Numbered from the stretch's first letter, positions 9,552 to 20,241 are shown. The stretch: DNA of 64,000 bases from Lactobacillus acidophilus (GCF_034298135.1 NZ_CP139575.1:248001-312000), one strand, 5' to 3'. Numbers and translations are program-made. Notes: generated by a model not told the origin, from the letters alone.

Positions 9552-10433
9552 ATGATGATAAGAATTATACTTGGAGTAATTATTGTTCTAGCTATCGTTT
9601 ATATTTGTTGTGGTTTTAGAATTGTACCGCAAAATAATGAAGGTTTGGTTGAAACTTTAGGTAAATATTCTAAGACGGTTAAGGCAGGTTTTATCTTTAT
9701 TTGGCCACTTTTCCAAAGACTTCGTAAAGTTCCTTTGGCACTTCAGCCCCTTGAGATTTCTAAATATTCAATTATTACTAAAGATAACGCTGAAATCACT
9801 ACTAGTTTGACTTTGAACTACTTGGTTACTGATTCTTACCGTTATTTCTACAACAACACAGATTCAGTTGAATCAATGGTGCAGCTAATCAGAGGACATT
9901 TACGTGACATTATTGGTCGAATGGATCTGAACTCAGCTCTTGGTTCAACTAAGGAAATTAATGATCAATTATTTGTAGCGACTGGCGATTTAACTGACAT
10001 TTACGGTATTAAAGTGGTTCGTGTTAATGTCGATGAACTTTTACCTAGTCCTGAAATTCAAAGAGCCATGGATAAACAATTGACGGCTGATCGTGAAAAG
10101 ACCGCCGCAATTGCCAAGGCAGAAGGTGAAGCACGCACGATTGAAATGACTACTAAAGCTAAGAATGACGCTTTGGTAGCTACAGCCAAGGCCAATGCTG
10201 AAGCAGTGAAGACCCAAGCTGATGCGGATGCCTACCGTGTGAAAAAGATGGAAGAAGCTTTGTCCAATGCTGGTGAAGGGTACTTCAGAAATCAAAGTTT
10301 AGACAGCTTCAATCAATTAGCTCAAGGTCCTAACAACTTAGTTGTTGTAGGTAAAGATGAAATGACTGATCTAGGTAAGGTTCCAGCTTTGAAAAAGGTG
10401 TGGGATGAAAGTGGTCAAAATGAAGATGAATAG
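9552..10433 (+). CDS. SPFH/Band 7 (stomatin-like) membrane protein
   Basis: A 293-residue protein with one N-terminal membrane segment (IILGVIIVLAIVYICCGF) and an SPFH domain (RIVPQNNEGLVETLGKYSKTV onwards). An Ala/Lys/Glu-rich coiled coil follows (AIAKAEGEARTIEMTTKAKN, about 185-235). Such proteins form oligomeric scaffolds in membrane microdomains and can modulate membrane proteases. GAGG precedes the ATG. It follows the antitoxin gene by 17 bases, so the two are probably co-transcribed; a functional link is not evident. Its usual NfeD partner is not next to it. Confidence 0.9.
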   Translation: MMIRIILGVIIVLAIVYICCGFRIVPQNNEGLVETLGKYSKTVKAGFIFIWPLFQRLRKVPLALQPLEISKYSIITKDNAEITTSLTLNYLVTDSYRYFYNNTDSVESMVQLIRGHLRDIIGRMDLNSALGSTKEINDQLFVATGDLTDIYGIKVVRVNVDELLPSPEIQRAMDKQLTADREKTAAIAKAEGEARTIEMTTKAKNDALVATAKANAEAVKTQADADAYRVKKMEEALSNAGEGYFRNQSLDSFNQLAQGPNNLVVVGKDEMTDLGKVPALKKVWDESGQNEDE

Positions 10434-10443
10434 TTGAGTAAAG

Positions 10444-10480
10444 AATAGATCAATTCTCAAGTCGAGAATTGATCTATTTT
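10444..10480 (+). terminator. Intrinsic terminator
   Basis: A perfect 15-bp stem (AATAGATCAATTCTC / GAGAATTGATCTATT) with a 5-base loop. The T tract is short (TTTT within the stem and just after), so it is a moderate terminator for the antitoxin-SPFH unit. Confidence 0.75.
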
Positions 10481-10579
10481 AGTTATGCATTAATTGTATA
10501 CCAGCATTTATATTAAGTAATTTTCTGTTCTTTTCGTACGCCTTATACTGATAACAACAAGTTGAGGATAAGAGGGAAA

Positions 10580-11254
10580 ATGAAAATTATGTTAGGTCGT
10601 GTTTATTCAGATTTAGGTCCCGTTGTAGGACAAATTAATGGTGAAGATATTCATGCTAACCAACTAGAAAGACGTGGTTACGACTGGGAGAACGGTTATG
10701 GTACTCCATCGGATGGGAAAGATACCAACCGTGATGGTCAACCAGTTAGAAAATTAACTAAAGATGCCAAAAGTATCATTATCTTTTGGTCACGTTCTGG
10801 TTCAACTAAGTTATTAGCAAGTAAAATCGCGCGTGAAACCGGTGCTGATATTTTAGAAATCACTTTAAAGACGCTTTATCCAGCAAACTATCGTAAAACG
10901 CTAAGTCGTGCTAACCGGGAGAGAATTCAAGATGCTCCACCAGAGCTTGCGATGCAGTTACCCGATTTGAGCCAATATGACACAATTTACTTAGGTTATC
11001 AAACTTGGGCAATGACTTTAAGCCAGCCAATGAAGGCATTTTTACTTCAATATGGTGGCGAATTTTCTAATAAAAAGATTGCCCCATTTCTTTCTGAAGG
11101 TGGCTACGGCACAGGTGATAGTATCGAATTGATCCGTGAAATTATTGCTCAAAATGGTGGCAAAAATAATACTTATACTTCTGCATTGGTAGTTGATGGC
11201 AATCGTGTTGATGAAAGTGATGCGGAAGTTAAAAGATGGTTGAAAAATATTTAA
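10580..11254 (+). CDS. Flavodoxin-like protein
   Basis: A 224-residue protein whose C-terminal 160 residues form a flavodoxin fold. The FMN phosphate loop is IIFWSRSGSTKLLASKIA (about 70-87), followed by LGYQTWAMTLSQPMKAFL and FLSEGGYGTGDS, which match flavin-contact loops. It probably acts as an electron carrier or quinone/NAD(P)H-linked reductase. The first 60 residues are an unrecognised extension. ATG 10580 was chosen because AAGAGGGA precedes it; an upstream TTG at 10562 lacks such a site. It is a single gene with its own terminator. Confidence 0.85.
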   Translation: MKIMLGRVYSDLGPVVGQINGEDIHANQLERRGYDWENGYGTPSDGKDTNRDGQPVRKLTKDAKSIIIFWSRSGSTKLLASKIARETGADILEITLKTLYPANYRKTLSRANRERIQDAPPELAMQLPDLSQYDTIYLGYQTWAMTLSQPMKAFLLQYGGEFSNKKIAPFLSEGGYGTGDSIELIREIIAQNGGKNNTYTSALVVDGNRVDESDAEVKRWLKNI

Positions 11255-11281
11255 ATTGATTAAGTGAATAGATATAGTGAA

Positions 11282-11303
11282 AGTCCCATTGGGGCTTTTT
11301 TGT
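11282..11303 (+). terminator. Intrinsic terminator of the flavodoxin gene
   Basis: AAGTCCC pairs with GGGGCTT (one G-T pair), with a 3-base loop, followed by TTTTTT. Confidence 0.8.
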
Positions 11304-11317
11304 TATGCTTTAATAAA

Positions 11318-11397
11318 TATAGTTCGTAAAATATACCTTTACAAATACTTATCTAGTGATGTATTGTATTGATATAAAATTATATAAGAACAATATT
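11318..11397 (+). promoter_or_regulatory. Candidate PurBox and promoter of fhs-purEK
   Basis: TTGATA (11369-11374), a 17-base spacer and AATATT (11392-11397) form a weak promoter. Centred at 11324-11327 is TAGTTCGTAAA. Its reverse complement TTTACGAACTA fits the Gram-positive PurBox (core CGAA). It lies about 78 bases upstream of the predicted start of transcription. In Lactococcus, PurR activates from a PurBox near -76; a similar role is inferred here. Confidence 0.45.
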
Positions 11398-11440
11398 GCA
11401 ATAATATAGTAATATTGTGCGGAATACGAAAGGAACAACC

Positions 11441-13102
11441 ATGCCAACTGACATTGAAATTGCTGATGCAGCTAAAATGCAACCTATAACTGAAATCGCC
11501 CAAAAGTTAGGCTTGTCTAGTGACGATATTGAACAATATGGTCACTATAAGGCCAAGATCAATTTGCCTGTTAAAGAAGTTGAGGGCAAAAAGCACAAAT
11601 TGATTTTGGTGACTGGAATTAATCCAACTTCTGCAGGCGAAGGAAAATCTACTGTTTTAGTTGGTTTGGGGGATGCATTAAATCAATTAGGCCATCAAAC
11701 TACGATTGCCATGCGTGAGCCATCAATGGGTCCTGTCTTCGGGATTAAAGGTGGTGCAACAGGTGGTGGTTACAGCCAAGTTGTACCAATGGAAGATATT
11801 AACTTGCACTTCACCGGTGATATGCATGCTTTAACTTCTGCTAACAACACCTTAGCTGCATTGATTGATAATTACATCATGCGTGATAATGTTCTAGGAC
11901 TAGATCCACGTAGAATTATTTGGAAGAGAGTCGAAGACGTAAACGATCGTGTTTTAAGAAATGTTGTCACTGGTCTCGGTGGCATCATGCAAGGTGTTCC
12001 TAGAGAAACTGGTTTTGATATTACTGCTGCTTCAGAAATGATGGCTATTCTCTGCTTGTCTGAAAGTCTTCATAATTTGAAGAAGAGAATTGGTCGCATC
12101 GTAGTTGGTTATACATATGAAAAGAAGCCTGTTACCGTTGATCAATTAGGTTTCACTGGCGCAATTACGCTTTTACTTAAAGATGCCATTAAGCCAAATT
12201 TGGTTCAAACTTTGGATCATACTCCAGCTATTATTCATGGTGGACCTTTTGCCAATATTGCTCACGGCTGTAACTCTGTTTTAGCTACCCAAATTGCCTT
12301 GAAGACTTCCGATTACACAGTTACTGAATGTGGTTTTGGTGCGGACCTTGGTGCTGAAAAGTTTTTGGATATCAAGCGTCCGGTTTTAGGTGAAACACCA
12401 AATGCAGTTGTAATAGTCGCTACTGCTCGTGCTCTTAAGCTTAATGGTGGAGCTGACAAGGATGAATTAACTAAAGAAGATATTCCAGCTCTAGAAAAAG
12501 GCATGGCTAACTTACGCAGACACGTTGAAAACATGCAAAAATACAATTTGCCAATTGTGGTCGCAATTAACCACTTCAATAGCGACACTGAGGCTGAAAT
12601 CAAGACTATTCAAGATGCTTGTGCAGAAATGGGCGTAAAAGCAATTGAAGTTGACGCATGGGCAAAGGGTGGACAAGGTACCCAAGATTTAGCCAAAGAA
12701 GTGGTTAAACTTGCTGATGAAGAATTGGAATTCCATGAATTATATAAGAATTCAGATTCTATTGAAGATAAATTAAGTGCTATTGCTACCAAGATTTATG
12801 GTGCTAAACGAGTAGTTTTATCTAAGAAGGCTAAGAGACAAATTAAGACTTTCAATGAACAAGGCTGGAATGATTTGCCTGTATGTATTGCTAAGACGCA
12901 GTATTCATTTACAGATGATCAAACTAAATTAGGCGCTCCAACTGATTTTGACTTCCATATCCGTGATCTTGTTCCTAAGCTTGGTGCAGGATTTATCGTT
13001 GCTTTATCAGGTACCATGATGACCATGCCAGGTTTGGCTAAACACCCAGCTGCAGAAAACATGGACATTGATGATAATGGTCAAATTGCAGGATTATTTT
13101 AA
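11441..13102 (+). CDS. fhs: Formate-tetrahydrofolate ligase
   Basis: A 553-residue ATP-dependent enzyme making 10-formyl-tetrahydrofolate from formate. This cofactor is used by PurN and PurH in purine synthesis. The P-loop is [14 protein letters not shown] (about 60-73), and the family blocks [20 protein letters not shown] and [13 protein letters not shown] are intact. ATG 11441 follows AAAGGA; a GTG at 11417 lies before that site. It is 17 bases from purE, so fhs-purE-purK is one unit. That arrangement links C1 supply directly to purine synthesis. Confidence 0.97.
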   Translation: MPTDIEIADAAKMQPITEIAQKLGLSSDDIEQYGHYKAKINLPVKEVEGKKHKLILVTGINPTSAGEGKSTVLVGLGDALNQLGHQTTIAMREPSMGPVFGIKGGATGGGYSQVVPMEDINLHFTGDMHALTSANNTLAALIDNYIMRDNVLGLDPRRIIWKRVEDVNDRVLRNVVTGLGGIMQGVPRETGFDITAASEMMAILCLSESLHNLKKRIGRIVVGYTYEKKPVTVDQLGFTGAITLLLKDAIKPNLVQTLDHTPAIIHGGPFANIAHGCNSVLATQIALKTSDYTVTECGFGADLGAEKFLDIKRPVLGETPNAVVIVATARALKLNGGADKDELTKEDIPALEKGMANLRRHVENMQKYNLPIVVAINHFNSDTEAEIKTIQDACAEMGVKAIEVDAWAKGGQGTQDLAKEVVKLADEELEFHELYKNSDSIEDKLSAIATKIYGAKRVVLSKKAKRQIKTFNEQGWNDLPVCIAKTQYSFTDDQTKLGAPTDFDFHIRDLVPKLGAGFIVALSGTMMTMPGLAKHPAAENMDIDDNGQIAGLF

Positions 13103-13119
13103 TTTTAAGAGGAAAGAAT

Positions 13120-13605
13120 ATGTCTGAAGTAAGCGTAATTATGGGTAGTAAATCAGATTGGCCAACAATGAAGCATGCTTGCCAAATCTTGGATCAGTTC
13201 AATGTTAGTTATGACAAACACGTCATTTCAGCACATAGAATGCCAAAAGAAATGTATGAATTTGCCCAATCTGCCGAAAAAAATGGTACTAAGGTAATCA
13301 TCGCTGGTGCCGGCATGGCAGCTCATTTGCCTGGTATGACGGCTGCTAATACCGTGATTCCTGTGATCGGCGTTCCCGGTCAAACTAAGGCATTAGGCGG
13401 AATGGATTCTCTTTTGTCTATTGTGCAAATGCCAACGGGCATCCCTGTAGCCACAACTGCTATCGGCAGTGCAGGTGCAAGCAATGCTGCCTTGCTTGCG
13501 TTAGAAATTCTCGGAATAGGTAACGAAAAAATAAGACAGCAACTAAAAAACTATCGACAAAAAATGCATGACGAAGCAAAAGAAAGCGGTGTAGAACTTG
13601 ACTGA
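13120..13605 (+). CDS. purE: N5-carboxyaminoimidazole ribonucleotide mutase
   Basis: 161 residues, normal for class I PurE. It converts N5-CAIR to CAIR. Visible motifs are MGSKSDWPTMKHA (substrate phosphate loop) and ISAHRMP with its catalytic His, then AGAGMAAHLPGM. GAGGAAAG precedes the ATG. Its last 8 bases overlap purK, which makes its substrate. Confidence 0.97.
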   Translation: MSEVSVIMGSKSDWPTMKHACQILDQFNVSYDKHVISAHRMPKEMYEFAQSAEKNGTKVIIAGAGMAAHLPGMTAANTVIPVIGVPGQTKALGGMDSLLSIVQMPTGIPVATTAIGSAGASNAALLALEILGIGNEKIRQQLKNYRQKMHDEAKESGVELD

Positions 13606-14746
13606 TCCAGATTTTATTGAACAAGGTAAAACCATCGGCATTATTGGTGGTGGTCAATTAGGGCAAATGATGGCCTTATCCGCTAAATATGGCGGTATGA
13701 AGGTGATTACGCTAGATCCTACTCCTAATTGTCCTTGCGGTCAGGTGGCTGACAAGCAGATTGTGGCCGAATATTCAGATGTTAAAGCGATTGAAGAATT
13801 AGCCAAAGAAAGTGATGTTTTAACATATGAATTTGAAAATGTAGATCTTAATGCGCTGAAAGACGTTGCCGACAAGGTGAAAGTACCACAAGGTACCAAC
13901 TTGCTATATATTACTAAGCACAGATTGCGGGAAAAGAACTTCTTGCGTAGTGCCGGCTGTATGACTGCACCATACCTCCCTGTTAAAAACATGGCTGACC
14001 TAAAAGCAGCGATTAAAAAGATTGGCTATAACTGTGTCCTTAAAACCTGTGAAGGTGGTTATGATGGCCACGGCCAAGAAGTCTTAAAGAGCGATGCTGA
14101 CCTTGAAAATAATGAGCATATCAAGGAAATTCTAGCTACAGGAGACTGCATCCTTGAAGGTTGGGTACCGTTTAAAGTTGAAGCTTCTGTGATGGTTGCG
14201 AGAAATGCCAAGGGCGAAGTACCGGTTTTTCCAGTCAGCGAGAACTATAATGCCGAAGAAATTTTGCACATCAGTATTGTGCCTGCGCGTGTTTCAAAAA
14301 AAATCTATGACAAAGCTCAAGCTATTGCTAGGCGAATAGCAGAGGCAATTCATTTACGTGGAATTTTGGGTGTAGAACTGTTTATTTTAGACAATGGTGA
14401 TATTTATGTTAATGAATTAGCACCACGTCCGCATAATTCGGGTCACTACTCGATTGAAGCATGCAATTTTGACCAGTTTGATGTTCATGATCGTGCTATC
14501 TGCAATTGGCCGCTGCCTAAAATTAAGCTTTTATCTAAAGTGGTCATGATCAATGTTTTGGGTCAACATGTGGCTGGTGTGAGAAAGATAATTCCTCAAA
14601 AGAGTAACTGGCATTTTCATGATTATGGCAAGGCCGAAGTTCGTCATAATCGAAAGATGGGACATGTCACGATTCTTACTGATGACATTGAAAAAACACT
14701 GCAAGAAATTAATGATACCCATATCTGGGAAACTAAAGTAAATTGA
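13598..14746 (+). CDS. purK: N5-carboxyaminoimidazole ribonucleotide synthase
   Basis: A 382-residue ATP-grasp enzyme that carboxylates AIR with bicarbonate and ATP to N5-CAIR. The N-terminal block is IGIIGGGQLGQMMALSAK; the ATP-grasp region includes LKTCEGGYDGHGQ and VNELAPRPHNSGHYSIEAC. The start is TTG at 13598, overlapping the purE stop by 8 bases in another frame, with no strong Shine-Dalgarno. Translational coupling to purE is likely. It is the last gene of its unit. Confidence 0.96.
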   Translation: MTDPDFIEQGKTIGIIGGGQLGQMMALSAKYGGMKVITLDPTPNCPCGQVADKQIVAEYSDVKAIEELAKESDVLTYEFENVDLNALKDVADKVKVPQGTNLLYITKHRLREKNFLRSAGCMTAPYLPVKNMADLKAAIKKIGYNCVLKTCEGGYDGHGQEVLKSDADLENNEHIKEILATGDCILEGWVPFKVEASVMVARNAKGEVPVFPVSENYNAEEILHISIVPARVSKKIYDKAQAIARRIAEAIHLRGILGVELFILDNGDIYVNELAPRPHNSGHYSIEACNFDQFDVHDRAICNWPLPKIKLLSKVVMINVLGQHVAGVRKIIPQKSNWHFHDYGKAEVRHNRKMGHVTILTDDIEKTLQEINDTHIWETKVN

Positions 14747-14758
14747 TATGCTTTGAAA

Positions 14759-14786
14759 AAGAGAGCTATAAAGCTCTCTTTTTTTG
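14759..14786 (+). terminator. Intrinsic terminator after purK
   Basis: AAGAGAGCT pairs with AGCTCTCTT around a 4-base loop, followed by a long T run. It separates fhs-purEK from the main pur operon. Confidence 0.9.
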
Positions 14787-14797
14787 TTCAATTCTTA

Positions 14798-14930
14798 CAA
14801 AACACGAACGATTATTTATACTATCATTTTTAATATTCAATAAATCATTGACATTACAGACACTTATTGATAATATTGTTAGCATAAAAGTGAACGAATA
14901 ATTATTCGCTTGCCAGAAATGTTCGTGTTT
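14798..14930 (+). promoter_or_regulatory. pur operon promoter with PurBox-like sites
   Basis: TTGACA (14848-14853), a 17-base spacer and TAATAT (14871-14876) make a good promoter with a start near 14883. A PurBox-like AAAACACGAACGATT has its CGAA core at 14805-14808, about 76 bases upstream. Two more cores lie downstream, GAACGAATA (14893-14900) and the inverted AATGTTCGTGTTTT (14919 onward), about 23 bases apart. This layout combines a Lactococcus-like activator site with a Bacillus-like pair of inverted boxes. No guanine riboswitch fold is apparent. Confidence 0.6.
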
Positions 14931-14950
14931 TTTACCAAGGAGAAAGAAAA

Positions 14951-15667
14951 ATGGCAAAGTTGTTGTATACCGGTAAAGTTAAAGAAATGTGGTCTACAGA
15001 TGACCCAGAAGTTTTACGCGTGGTTTATACCGACCAAGCAACTGCCGGTAACGGTGAGAAGAAGGATGACTTTAAGAACAAAGCCTATTTAAACAACGAG
15101 ATTTCAACCTTAATTTTTGAATATTTAGCCAAAAACGGGATTCCAACTCATTTCATCAAGAAGATTTCAGACACAGAAGAATTAGTTAAAAAGTGTGAAA
15201 TGTTCCCACTTGAAGTTGTTACTAGAAATATAGCAGCTGGTCACTTTTCAAGTCGCTATGGGATGGGCGAAGGTGAAAAATTCGATACGCCAGTTGAAGA
15301 ATTGTTCTACAAGAGCGATGAACTTGATGACCCAATCATGAATGAATCTGATGCGATCGCATTGCATATCGCCACTGCAGAAGAACAAAAGAAAATCTGG
15401 GAATTATCACGTCAAGTTAACAAGCTTTTGATTCCACTTTTTGATAAAGCAGGAATGGAATTAGTTGACTTCAAACTTGAATTTGGTAAAGATGCAGATG
15501 GAAATATCATCCTCGCAGACGAGTTTTCACCAGATAACTGCCGCCTTTGGGATAAAAAGACTAAGGAGCACATGGATAAAGATGTCTACCGCAGAGACAT
15601 CGGTGACTTAACCACCGTTTATGAACAAGACTTAGCCCGCATTCAAGAAGCACTTAAGGAGATCTAA
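14951..15667 (+). CDS. purC: SAICAR synthetase
   Basis: 238 residues, normal length. It joins CAIR and aspartate using ATP. The start is LLYTGKVKEMWST, and the family blocks VTRNIAAGHFSSRYG and LVDFKLEFGKD are intact, as is LADEFSPDNCRLWD. AAGGAGA lies upstream. It is the first gene of the pur operon and abuts purS directly. The downstream lyase gene purB is not in this window. Confidence 0.97.
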   Translation: MAKLLYTGKVKEMWSTDDPEVLRVVYTDQATAGNGEKKDDFKNKAYLNNEISTLIFEYLAKNGIPTHFIKKISDTEELVKKCEMFPLEVVTRNIAAGHFSSRYGMGEGEKFDTPVEELFYKSDELDDPIMNESDAIALHIATAEEQKKIWELSRQVNKLLIPLFDKAGMELVDFKLEFGKDADGNIILADEFSPDNCRLWDKKTKEHMDKDVYRRDIGDLTTVYEQDLARIQEALKEI

Positions 15668-15922
15668 ATGACTACTATTCGTATCTACGTAACCTACAAG
15701 CCTTCAGTTTTTGATCCACAAGGAGCCGCAATCACCAATTCAGTTAATTCCCTTGGTCATGACGAAGTTAAGAAAATAGTTGTTGGTAAGTTCTTCGATG
15801 TAACCGTAGACGAAGATGATTTGGATAAAGTTAAGGCTGATGTAAAAGATATCGCTGAATCATTACTAGTCAACTTCAATATGGAAACTTACAAGATTAA
15901 AGTTTTGGAGGAAAATGCATGA
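15668..15922 (+). CDS. purS: FGAM synthase, PurS subunit
   Basis: 84 residues; the small subunit of the three-part FGAM synthase of Gram-positive bacteria, thought to help ammonia pass from PurQ to PurL. Motifs typical of PurS are [15 protein letters not shown] and the C-terminal [11 protein letters not shown]. It begins right after the purC stop and overlaps purQ by 4 bases. Confidence 0.96.
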   Translation: MTTIRIYVTYKPSVFDPQGAAITNSVNSLGHDEVKKIVVGKFFDVTVDEDDLDKVKADVKDIAESLLVNFNMETYKIKVLEENA

Positions 15923-16590
15923 AAATTGCAGTAGTTGTTTTTCCAGGCTCTAATTGCGACATCGATATGTACGAAGCCTTTCACACTGTTTGCAAGGATG
16001 ATGTCGAATATGTTTCTTACAAAGAAAAGAGCTTGGATGGCTTCGATGTAGTTGTTTTGCCCGGTGGTTTTTCCTACGGTGACTACTTAAGAACCGGTGC
16101 CATTGCTCGTTTTTCAAATATTATTCCAGCCGTTGAAAATATGGCAAAGGAAGGAAAGCTGGTCTTAGGTGTCTGCAATGGTTTTCAAATTTTAACAGAA
16201 ATGGGATTGCTTCCCGGAGCACTTAAGAAAAACGATAGCCTTCAATTCGTTTGCAAAACCGTAACCTTAGAAGTTGAAAATATGCATACGCCATTTACTA
16301 ATGAATATGCTGATAAAGAGTTTATCCAAATTCCTATTGCTCACGGTGATGGCAGCTATTACGCAGATGAAAATGTGCTAGAAGAACTAGAAGATAATCA
16401 TCAGGTTGTCTTTAGATATCATGGTGAAAATCCTAACGGTAGTCTTCACGACATAGCTGGTATCTGTAACAAAGAAGGCAATGTATTAGGTATGATGCCT
16501 CACCCTGAAAGAGCCGTTGAAGAAATTCTCGGTGGAATAGATGGTTTGCCTTTATTTAAGTCACTTTTGAAAGCAGGAGTTCAAGCATGA
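15919..16590 (+). CDS. purQ: FGAM synthase, PurQ glutaminase subunit
   Basis: A 223-residue class I glutamine amidotransferase. The nucleophile Cys is in [19 protein letters not shown] (about residue 86), and the His-x-Glu partner is in [11 protein letters not shown] near 193. It supplies ammonia to PurL. The 4-base ATGA overlap with purS, and the same with purL at its end, indicate tight translational coupling in equal amounts. Confidence 0.97.
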   Translation: MKIAVVVFPGSNCDIDMYEAFHTVCKDDVEYVSYKEKSLDGFDVVVLPGGFSYGDYLRTGAIARFSNIIPAVENMAKEGKLVLGVCNGFQILTEMGLLPGALKKNDSLQFVCKTVTLEVENMHTPFTNEYADKEFIQIPIAHGDGSYYADENVLEELEDNHQVVFRYHGENPNGSLHDIAGICNKEGNVLGMMPHPERAVEEILGGIDGLPLFKSLLKAGVQA

Positions 16591-18815
16591 AACAAGCGAT
16601 GACACCAGAAGAAATCAAAGAAAAGAAGCCTTACCTTGATTGGAGCTTATCAGAACATGAATATGACTATATTTGTGATCATTTGCTTCATCGCTTGCCT
16701 AACTATACTGAAATCGGTTTGTTCTCCGCAATGTGGAGTGAACACTGTTCTTACAAGAAATCCAAGCCAGTACTAAAGCTTTTCCCAACTAAGGGTAAAC
16801 GTGTTGTCCAAGGCCCAGGTGAAGGTGCCGGCGTAGTTGATATTGATGATGGACAAGCAGTTGTGTTCAAAGCTGAAAGTCACAACCACCCAACTACAGT
16901 TGAACCTTACCAAGGTGCCGCAACTGGTGTTGGCGGTATTTTAAGAGATGTTTTCAGTATGGGAGCTCGTCCAGTCGCAATCCTTGATTCGCTTCACTTT
17001 GGTGAATTAAAGGATAATCCAACAATGCGTTACAAGATGGAAGAAACTATCAAGGGCGTGGGCGACTATGGCAACTGCATGGGAATCCCTAACTTAGGTG
17101 GTGAAACCACCTTTGATCCTTGCTATAACGGCAACATTTTGCTTAACGCAATGAACGTCGGCATTATGGATATCAAGGATATGGAACATGGGGATGCCAC
17201 AGGTGTCGGCAATGCAGTAATGTATGTCGGTGCTAAAACTGGTCGTGACGGTATCCACGGTGCAACTTTTGCTTCAGCCGACTTTTCTGAAGAACATGCT
17301 ACTCAACGTTCAGCGGTTCAAGTTGGTGATCCATTTATGGAAAAGCTTTTGATGGAAGCCTGCCTGGAATTGATTTTGCATCACCGCGAATGGCTCGTCG
17401 GTATTCAAGACATGGGTGCAGCTGGAATCGTATCTTCAAGTGCTGAAATGGCCACTGAAGGTAAATCTGGCATGGATCTTAATTTGAACTTGGTTCCTCA
17501 ACGTGAACCTAATATGTCAGCTTACGAGATTATGCTTAGCGAATCGCAAGAAAGAATGCTTCTTTGCGTGAAGAAGGGTCACGAAGAAGACGTTAAAAAG
17601 ATTTTTGATGAATATAATCTTGATGCAGTGACTATTGGTCGAATTACTGATGATGGCAGATATGTTCTTCATCATGATGATCAAGTAGTTTGCGACATTC
17701 CAGTTGTAACTTTGACTGAAAAGGTTCTTGAAGAAAAAAGCGAAGAGAAAAAGCCACAAAGAATTATTGATGTAGAACAAAGCGAAAACTGGCAACCTGA
17801 GATTGAAGATGCAGGTCAAACCTTAAGAGCTCTTTTGAATCAACCAACTATTGCTAATGATCAATTTGTAACACAACAATATGACTCACAGGTTCGCACA
17901 GATACTATTGTTGGTCCTGGTTCAGATAGCGGGATTCTGCGTGTTCGCCATACTAAGAAGGCAATCGCCATGACAACTGATACCAATGGTCGTTTTGTCT
18001 ATCTTGATCCTAAAGTTGGCGGACAAAGAACAGTCCTTGAAAGTGCCACAAACATTGTAGCTAGTGGTGCTTTGCCTTTAGCTATTACCGACTGCCTTAA
18101 CTATGGTGATCCTAATGATCCAGAAATCTTCTGGGAATTACACCAATCTTGCCAAGGAATTGCCGATGCATGTGAGATCTTAGAAACACCAGTTGTTTCA
18201 GGCAATGTTTCTCTTTATAACGAAAACAACGGTAAGGCAATTTATCCATCGCCAATGATCGGTATGGTGGGATTGATCAAAAACTATGATCATGTCATTC
18301 CAATGCATATGCAAACAGCAGGCGACAAGATTTATCTCGTTGGTAAAACAGATGATGATTTTGCTGGTTCAGAATTGCAAAAGATGATGACAGGTAAAAT
18401 TAGCGGCTTGCCACATGCACCAAATTTGCCAGGAATCAAAGACTACCTATATAAATTGCAAAAATTAATGGCAGAAGGACTTGTCCAAAGTGCTCATGAT
18501 TTAAGCGAAGGTGGCTTAGGCGTATCCTTAGCTGAAAGTGTATTTGATACTGATCTTGGCGTAAACGTAAAACTCGATTTTAATAAAAATCTTTTGTTCA
18601 GTGAAACTCCAGGACGCTTGATCGTTTCCGTCGCTCCTGAAAATGCGGCAAAGTTTGAACAAGAAATGGGCGATGCAGTTAGCGAAATTGGTCAAGTTAC
18701 AGATGACAAGCAATTAAATATTTCTCTTACAAATGATCAAGTAAATGAAGATGTTGCGAAATTGCAAAAGATTTGGAAGGAGTGCATCCCTTGTTTAATG
18801 AAATCAAAAGCCTAA
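16587..18815 (+). CDS. purL: FGAM synthase, small-type PurL subunit
   Basis: 742 residues, the size of the small PurL that works with PurS and PurQ. It is an ATP-dependent enzyme of the AIR synthetase fold. Visible blocks are [13 protein letters not shown] near residue 50, [20 protein letters not shown] near 93, and [16 protein letters not shown] near 637. It overlaps purQ by 4 bases and purF by 25 bases. Confidence 0.97.
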   Translation: MKQAMTPEEIKEKKPYLDWSLSEHEYDYICDHLLHRLPNYTEIGLFSAMWSEHCSYKKSKPVLKLFPTKGKRVVQGPGEGAGVVDIDDGQAVVFKAESHNHPTTVEPYQGAATGVGGILRDVFSMGARPVAILDSLHFGELKDNPTMRYKMEETIKGVGDYGNCMGIPNLGGETTFDPCYNGNILLNAMNVGIMDIKDMEHGDATGVGNAVMYVGAKTGRDGIHGATFASADFSEEHATQRSAVQVGDPFMEKLLMEACLELILHHREWLVGIQDMGAAGIVSSSAEMATEGKSGMDLNLNLVPQREPNMSAYEIMLSESQERMLLCVKKGHEEDVKKIFDEYNLDAVTIGRITDDGRYVLHHDDQVVCDIPVVTLTEKVLEEKSEEKKPQRIIDVEQSENWQPEIEDAGQTLRALLNQPTIANDQFVTQQYDSQVRTDTIVGPGSDSGILRVRHTKKAIAMTTDTNGRFVYLDPKVGGQRTVLESATNIVASGALPLAITDCLNYGDPNDPEIFWELHQSCQGIADACEILETPVVSGNVSLYNENNGKAIYPSPMIGMVGLIKNYDHVIPMHMQTAGDKIYLVGKTDDDFAGSELQKMMTGKISGLPHAPNLPGIKDYLYKLQKLMAEGLVQSAHDLSEGGLGVSLAESVFDTDLGVNVKLDFNKNLLFSETPGRLIVSVAPENAAKFEQEMGDAVSEIGQVTDDKQLNISLTNDQVNEDVAKLQKIWKECIPCLMKSKA

Positions 18816-20239
18816 ATGAGGAATGTGGCATCTTCGGAGTTTTTGGAGCTCCTAATGCTAGTCAATTAACCTATTTAGGCTTGCATAACTTACAGCACCG
18901 CGGCCAAGAAGGGGCCGGCATTGTTTCAAGTGATGGCGAGCATTTATACCAACACCGCGATCGTGGGCTTCTATCCGATGCCTTTGCCGATCCTAACGAT
19001 TTAAAAAAGCTAGTCGGTGACAGTGCTATAGGCCATGTTCGCTACAGTACGACGGGGCGCAATTCGATTCAAAATGTGCAGCCATTTCTTTTTCACTTTC
19101 TCGATGGGGATGTGGCTTTAGCTCACAACGGTAATTTAGTTAACGCCGTGTCTTTACGAGACAAGCTGGAAAAACAAGGTGCAATTTTTCAATCTTCATC
19201 TGATACCGAAATTTTAATCCACTTGATTCGTAATCATATTAAAGATGGTTTTATTTCGGCATTAAAGCAAGGTTTAAACGAAGTTCATGGCGGTTTTGCC
19301 TTCTTGCTTTTACAAAAAGATCGCATGATTGCAGCCCTGGATCCTAACGGAATCAGACCTTTATGCATTGGCCAGCTTGATAATGGCGCATACGTTGTTT
19401 CTAGTGAGACTTGCGCGCTAGACATAATTGGTGCCAAATTTGTTCGCGACGTTCAACCGGGTGAATTAATCATCATTGATCGAGATGGGATGAAAATTGA
19501 TCATTTTACTGAGGATACTCATTTAGCAATCTGTTCAATGGAATACATCTATTTTGCTCGACCTGATTCGATTATTCACGGCGTGACTGTCCACAATGCT
19601 AGAAAGAGAATGGGACGACTGCTGGCTCGTGAAGCCCCAGCCGATGTTGATATGGTAATTGGCGTGCCGAATTCATCTTTGTCAGCTGCTTCTGGTTACG
19701 CTGAAGAGTTACATTTGCCATACGAAATGGGACTAGTTAAGAATCAATATGTTGCTAGAACCTTCATCCAACCTACGCAAGCCTTGCGTGAAAAGAGCGT
19801 GAAGTTGAAGCTTTCGGCTGTACGAGGCGTTGTTGCTGGTAAAAAGATCGCTGTCATTGACGATTCAATTGTAAGAGGGACAACTTCTAAGCAAATTGTC
19901 AGAATGCTTAAAGAAGTAGGTGCCAAAGAAGTTCACTTGAGAATTGCTAGTCCACCATTTAAATTTCCTTGTTTTTACGGCATTGACATTTCAACTCGGG
20001 CTGAATTAATAGCTGCTCATTATTCAGTAGAAGAAATGCGTAAAATCATCGGTGCTGATAGCCTTGGCTTTTTGAGCGTTGATAGCTTGATTAAAGCAAT
20101 CAATGTGCCTGATCGTGGAGACTTATCGGGGCTGACAGTTGCTTACTTTAATGGTAAATATCCAACTAAATTGGATGACTACGAAGCTGGATACTTAGCT
20201 TCTCTTAATGCTCAAGAACGGCGAAAAAGAAAGGAATAA
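18791..20239 (+). CDS. purF: Amidophosphoribosyltransferase
   Basis: 482 residues; makes phosphoribosylamine from PRPP and glutamine, the committed step. The start was placed at TTG 18791, because GGAAGGAG sits 8 bases upstream. This gives an 11-residue propeptide ([11 protein letters not shown]) before the catalytic CGIFGVFG, as in Bacillus. The PRPP loop [14 protein letters not shown] is intact. Bacillus PurF binds a 4Fe-4S cluster partly through a C-terminal CxxC. Here that segment reads [13 protein letters not shown] with no Cys, so the cluster is probably absent. It overlaps purL by 25 bases. Confidence 0.95.
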   Translation: MFNEIKSLNEECGIFGVFGAPNASQLTYLGLHNLQHRGQEGAGIVSSDGEHLYQHRDRGLLSDAFADPNDLKKLVGDSAIGHVRYSTTGRNSIQNVQPFLFHFLDGDVALAHNGNLVNAVSLRDKLEKQGAIFQSSSDTEILIHLIRNHIKDGFISALKQGLNEVHGGFAFLLLQKDRMIAALDPNGIRPLCIGQLDNGAYVVSSETCALDIIGAKFVRDVQPGELIIIDRDGMKIDHFTEDTHLAICSMEYIYFARPDSIIHGVTVHNARKRMGRLLAREAPADVDMVIGVPNSSLSAASGYAEELHLPYEMGLVKNQYVARTFIQPTQALREKSVKLKLSAVRGVVAGKKIAVIDDSIVRGTTSKQIVRMLKEVGAKEVHLRIASPPFKFPCFYGIDISTRAELIAAHYSVEEMRKIIGADSLGFLSVDSLIKAINVPDRGDLSGLTVAYFNGKYPTKLDDYEAGYLASLNAQERRKRKE

Positions 20240-20241
20240 AG

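Noticed and set aside
14883-14950. Guanine/adenine riboswitch before purC
   Set aside because: The 5' region is too short and lacks the conserved purine aptamer junction bases.
14910-15092. Small open frame at the start of the pur operon, a possible leader peptide
   Set aside because: It overlaps purC in another frame, and PurBox sites explain the region better.
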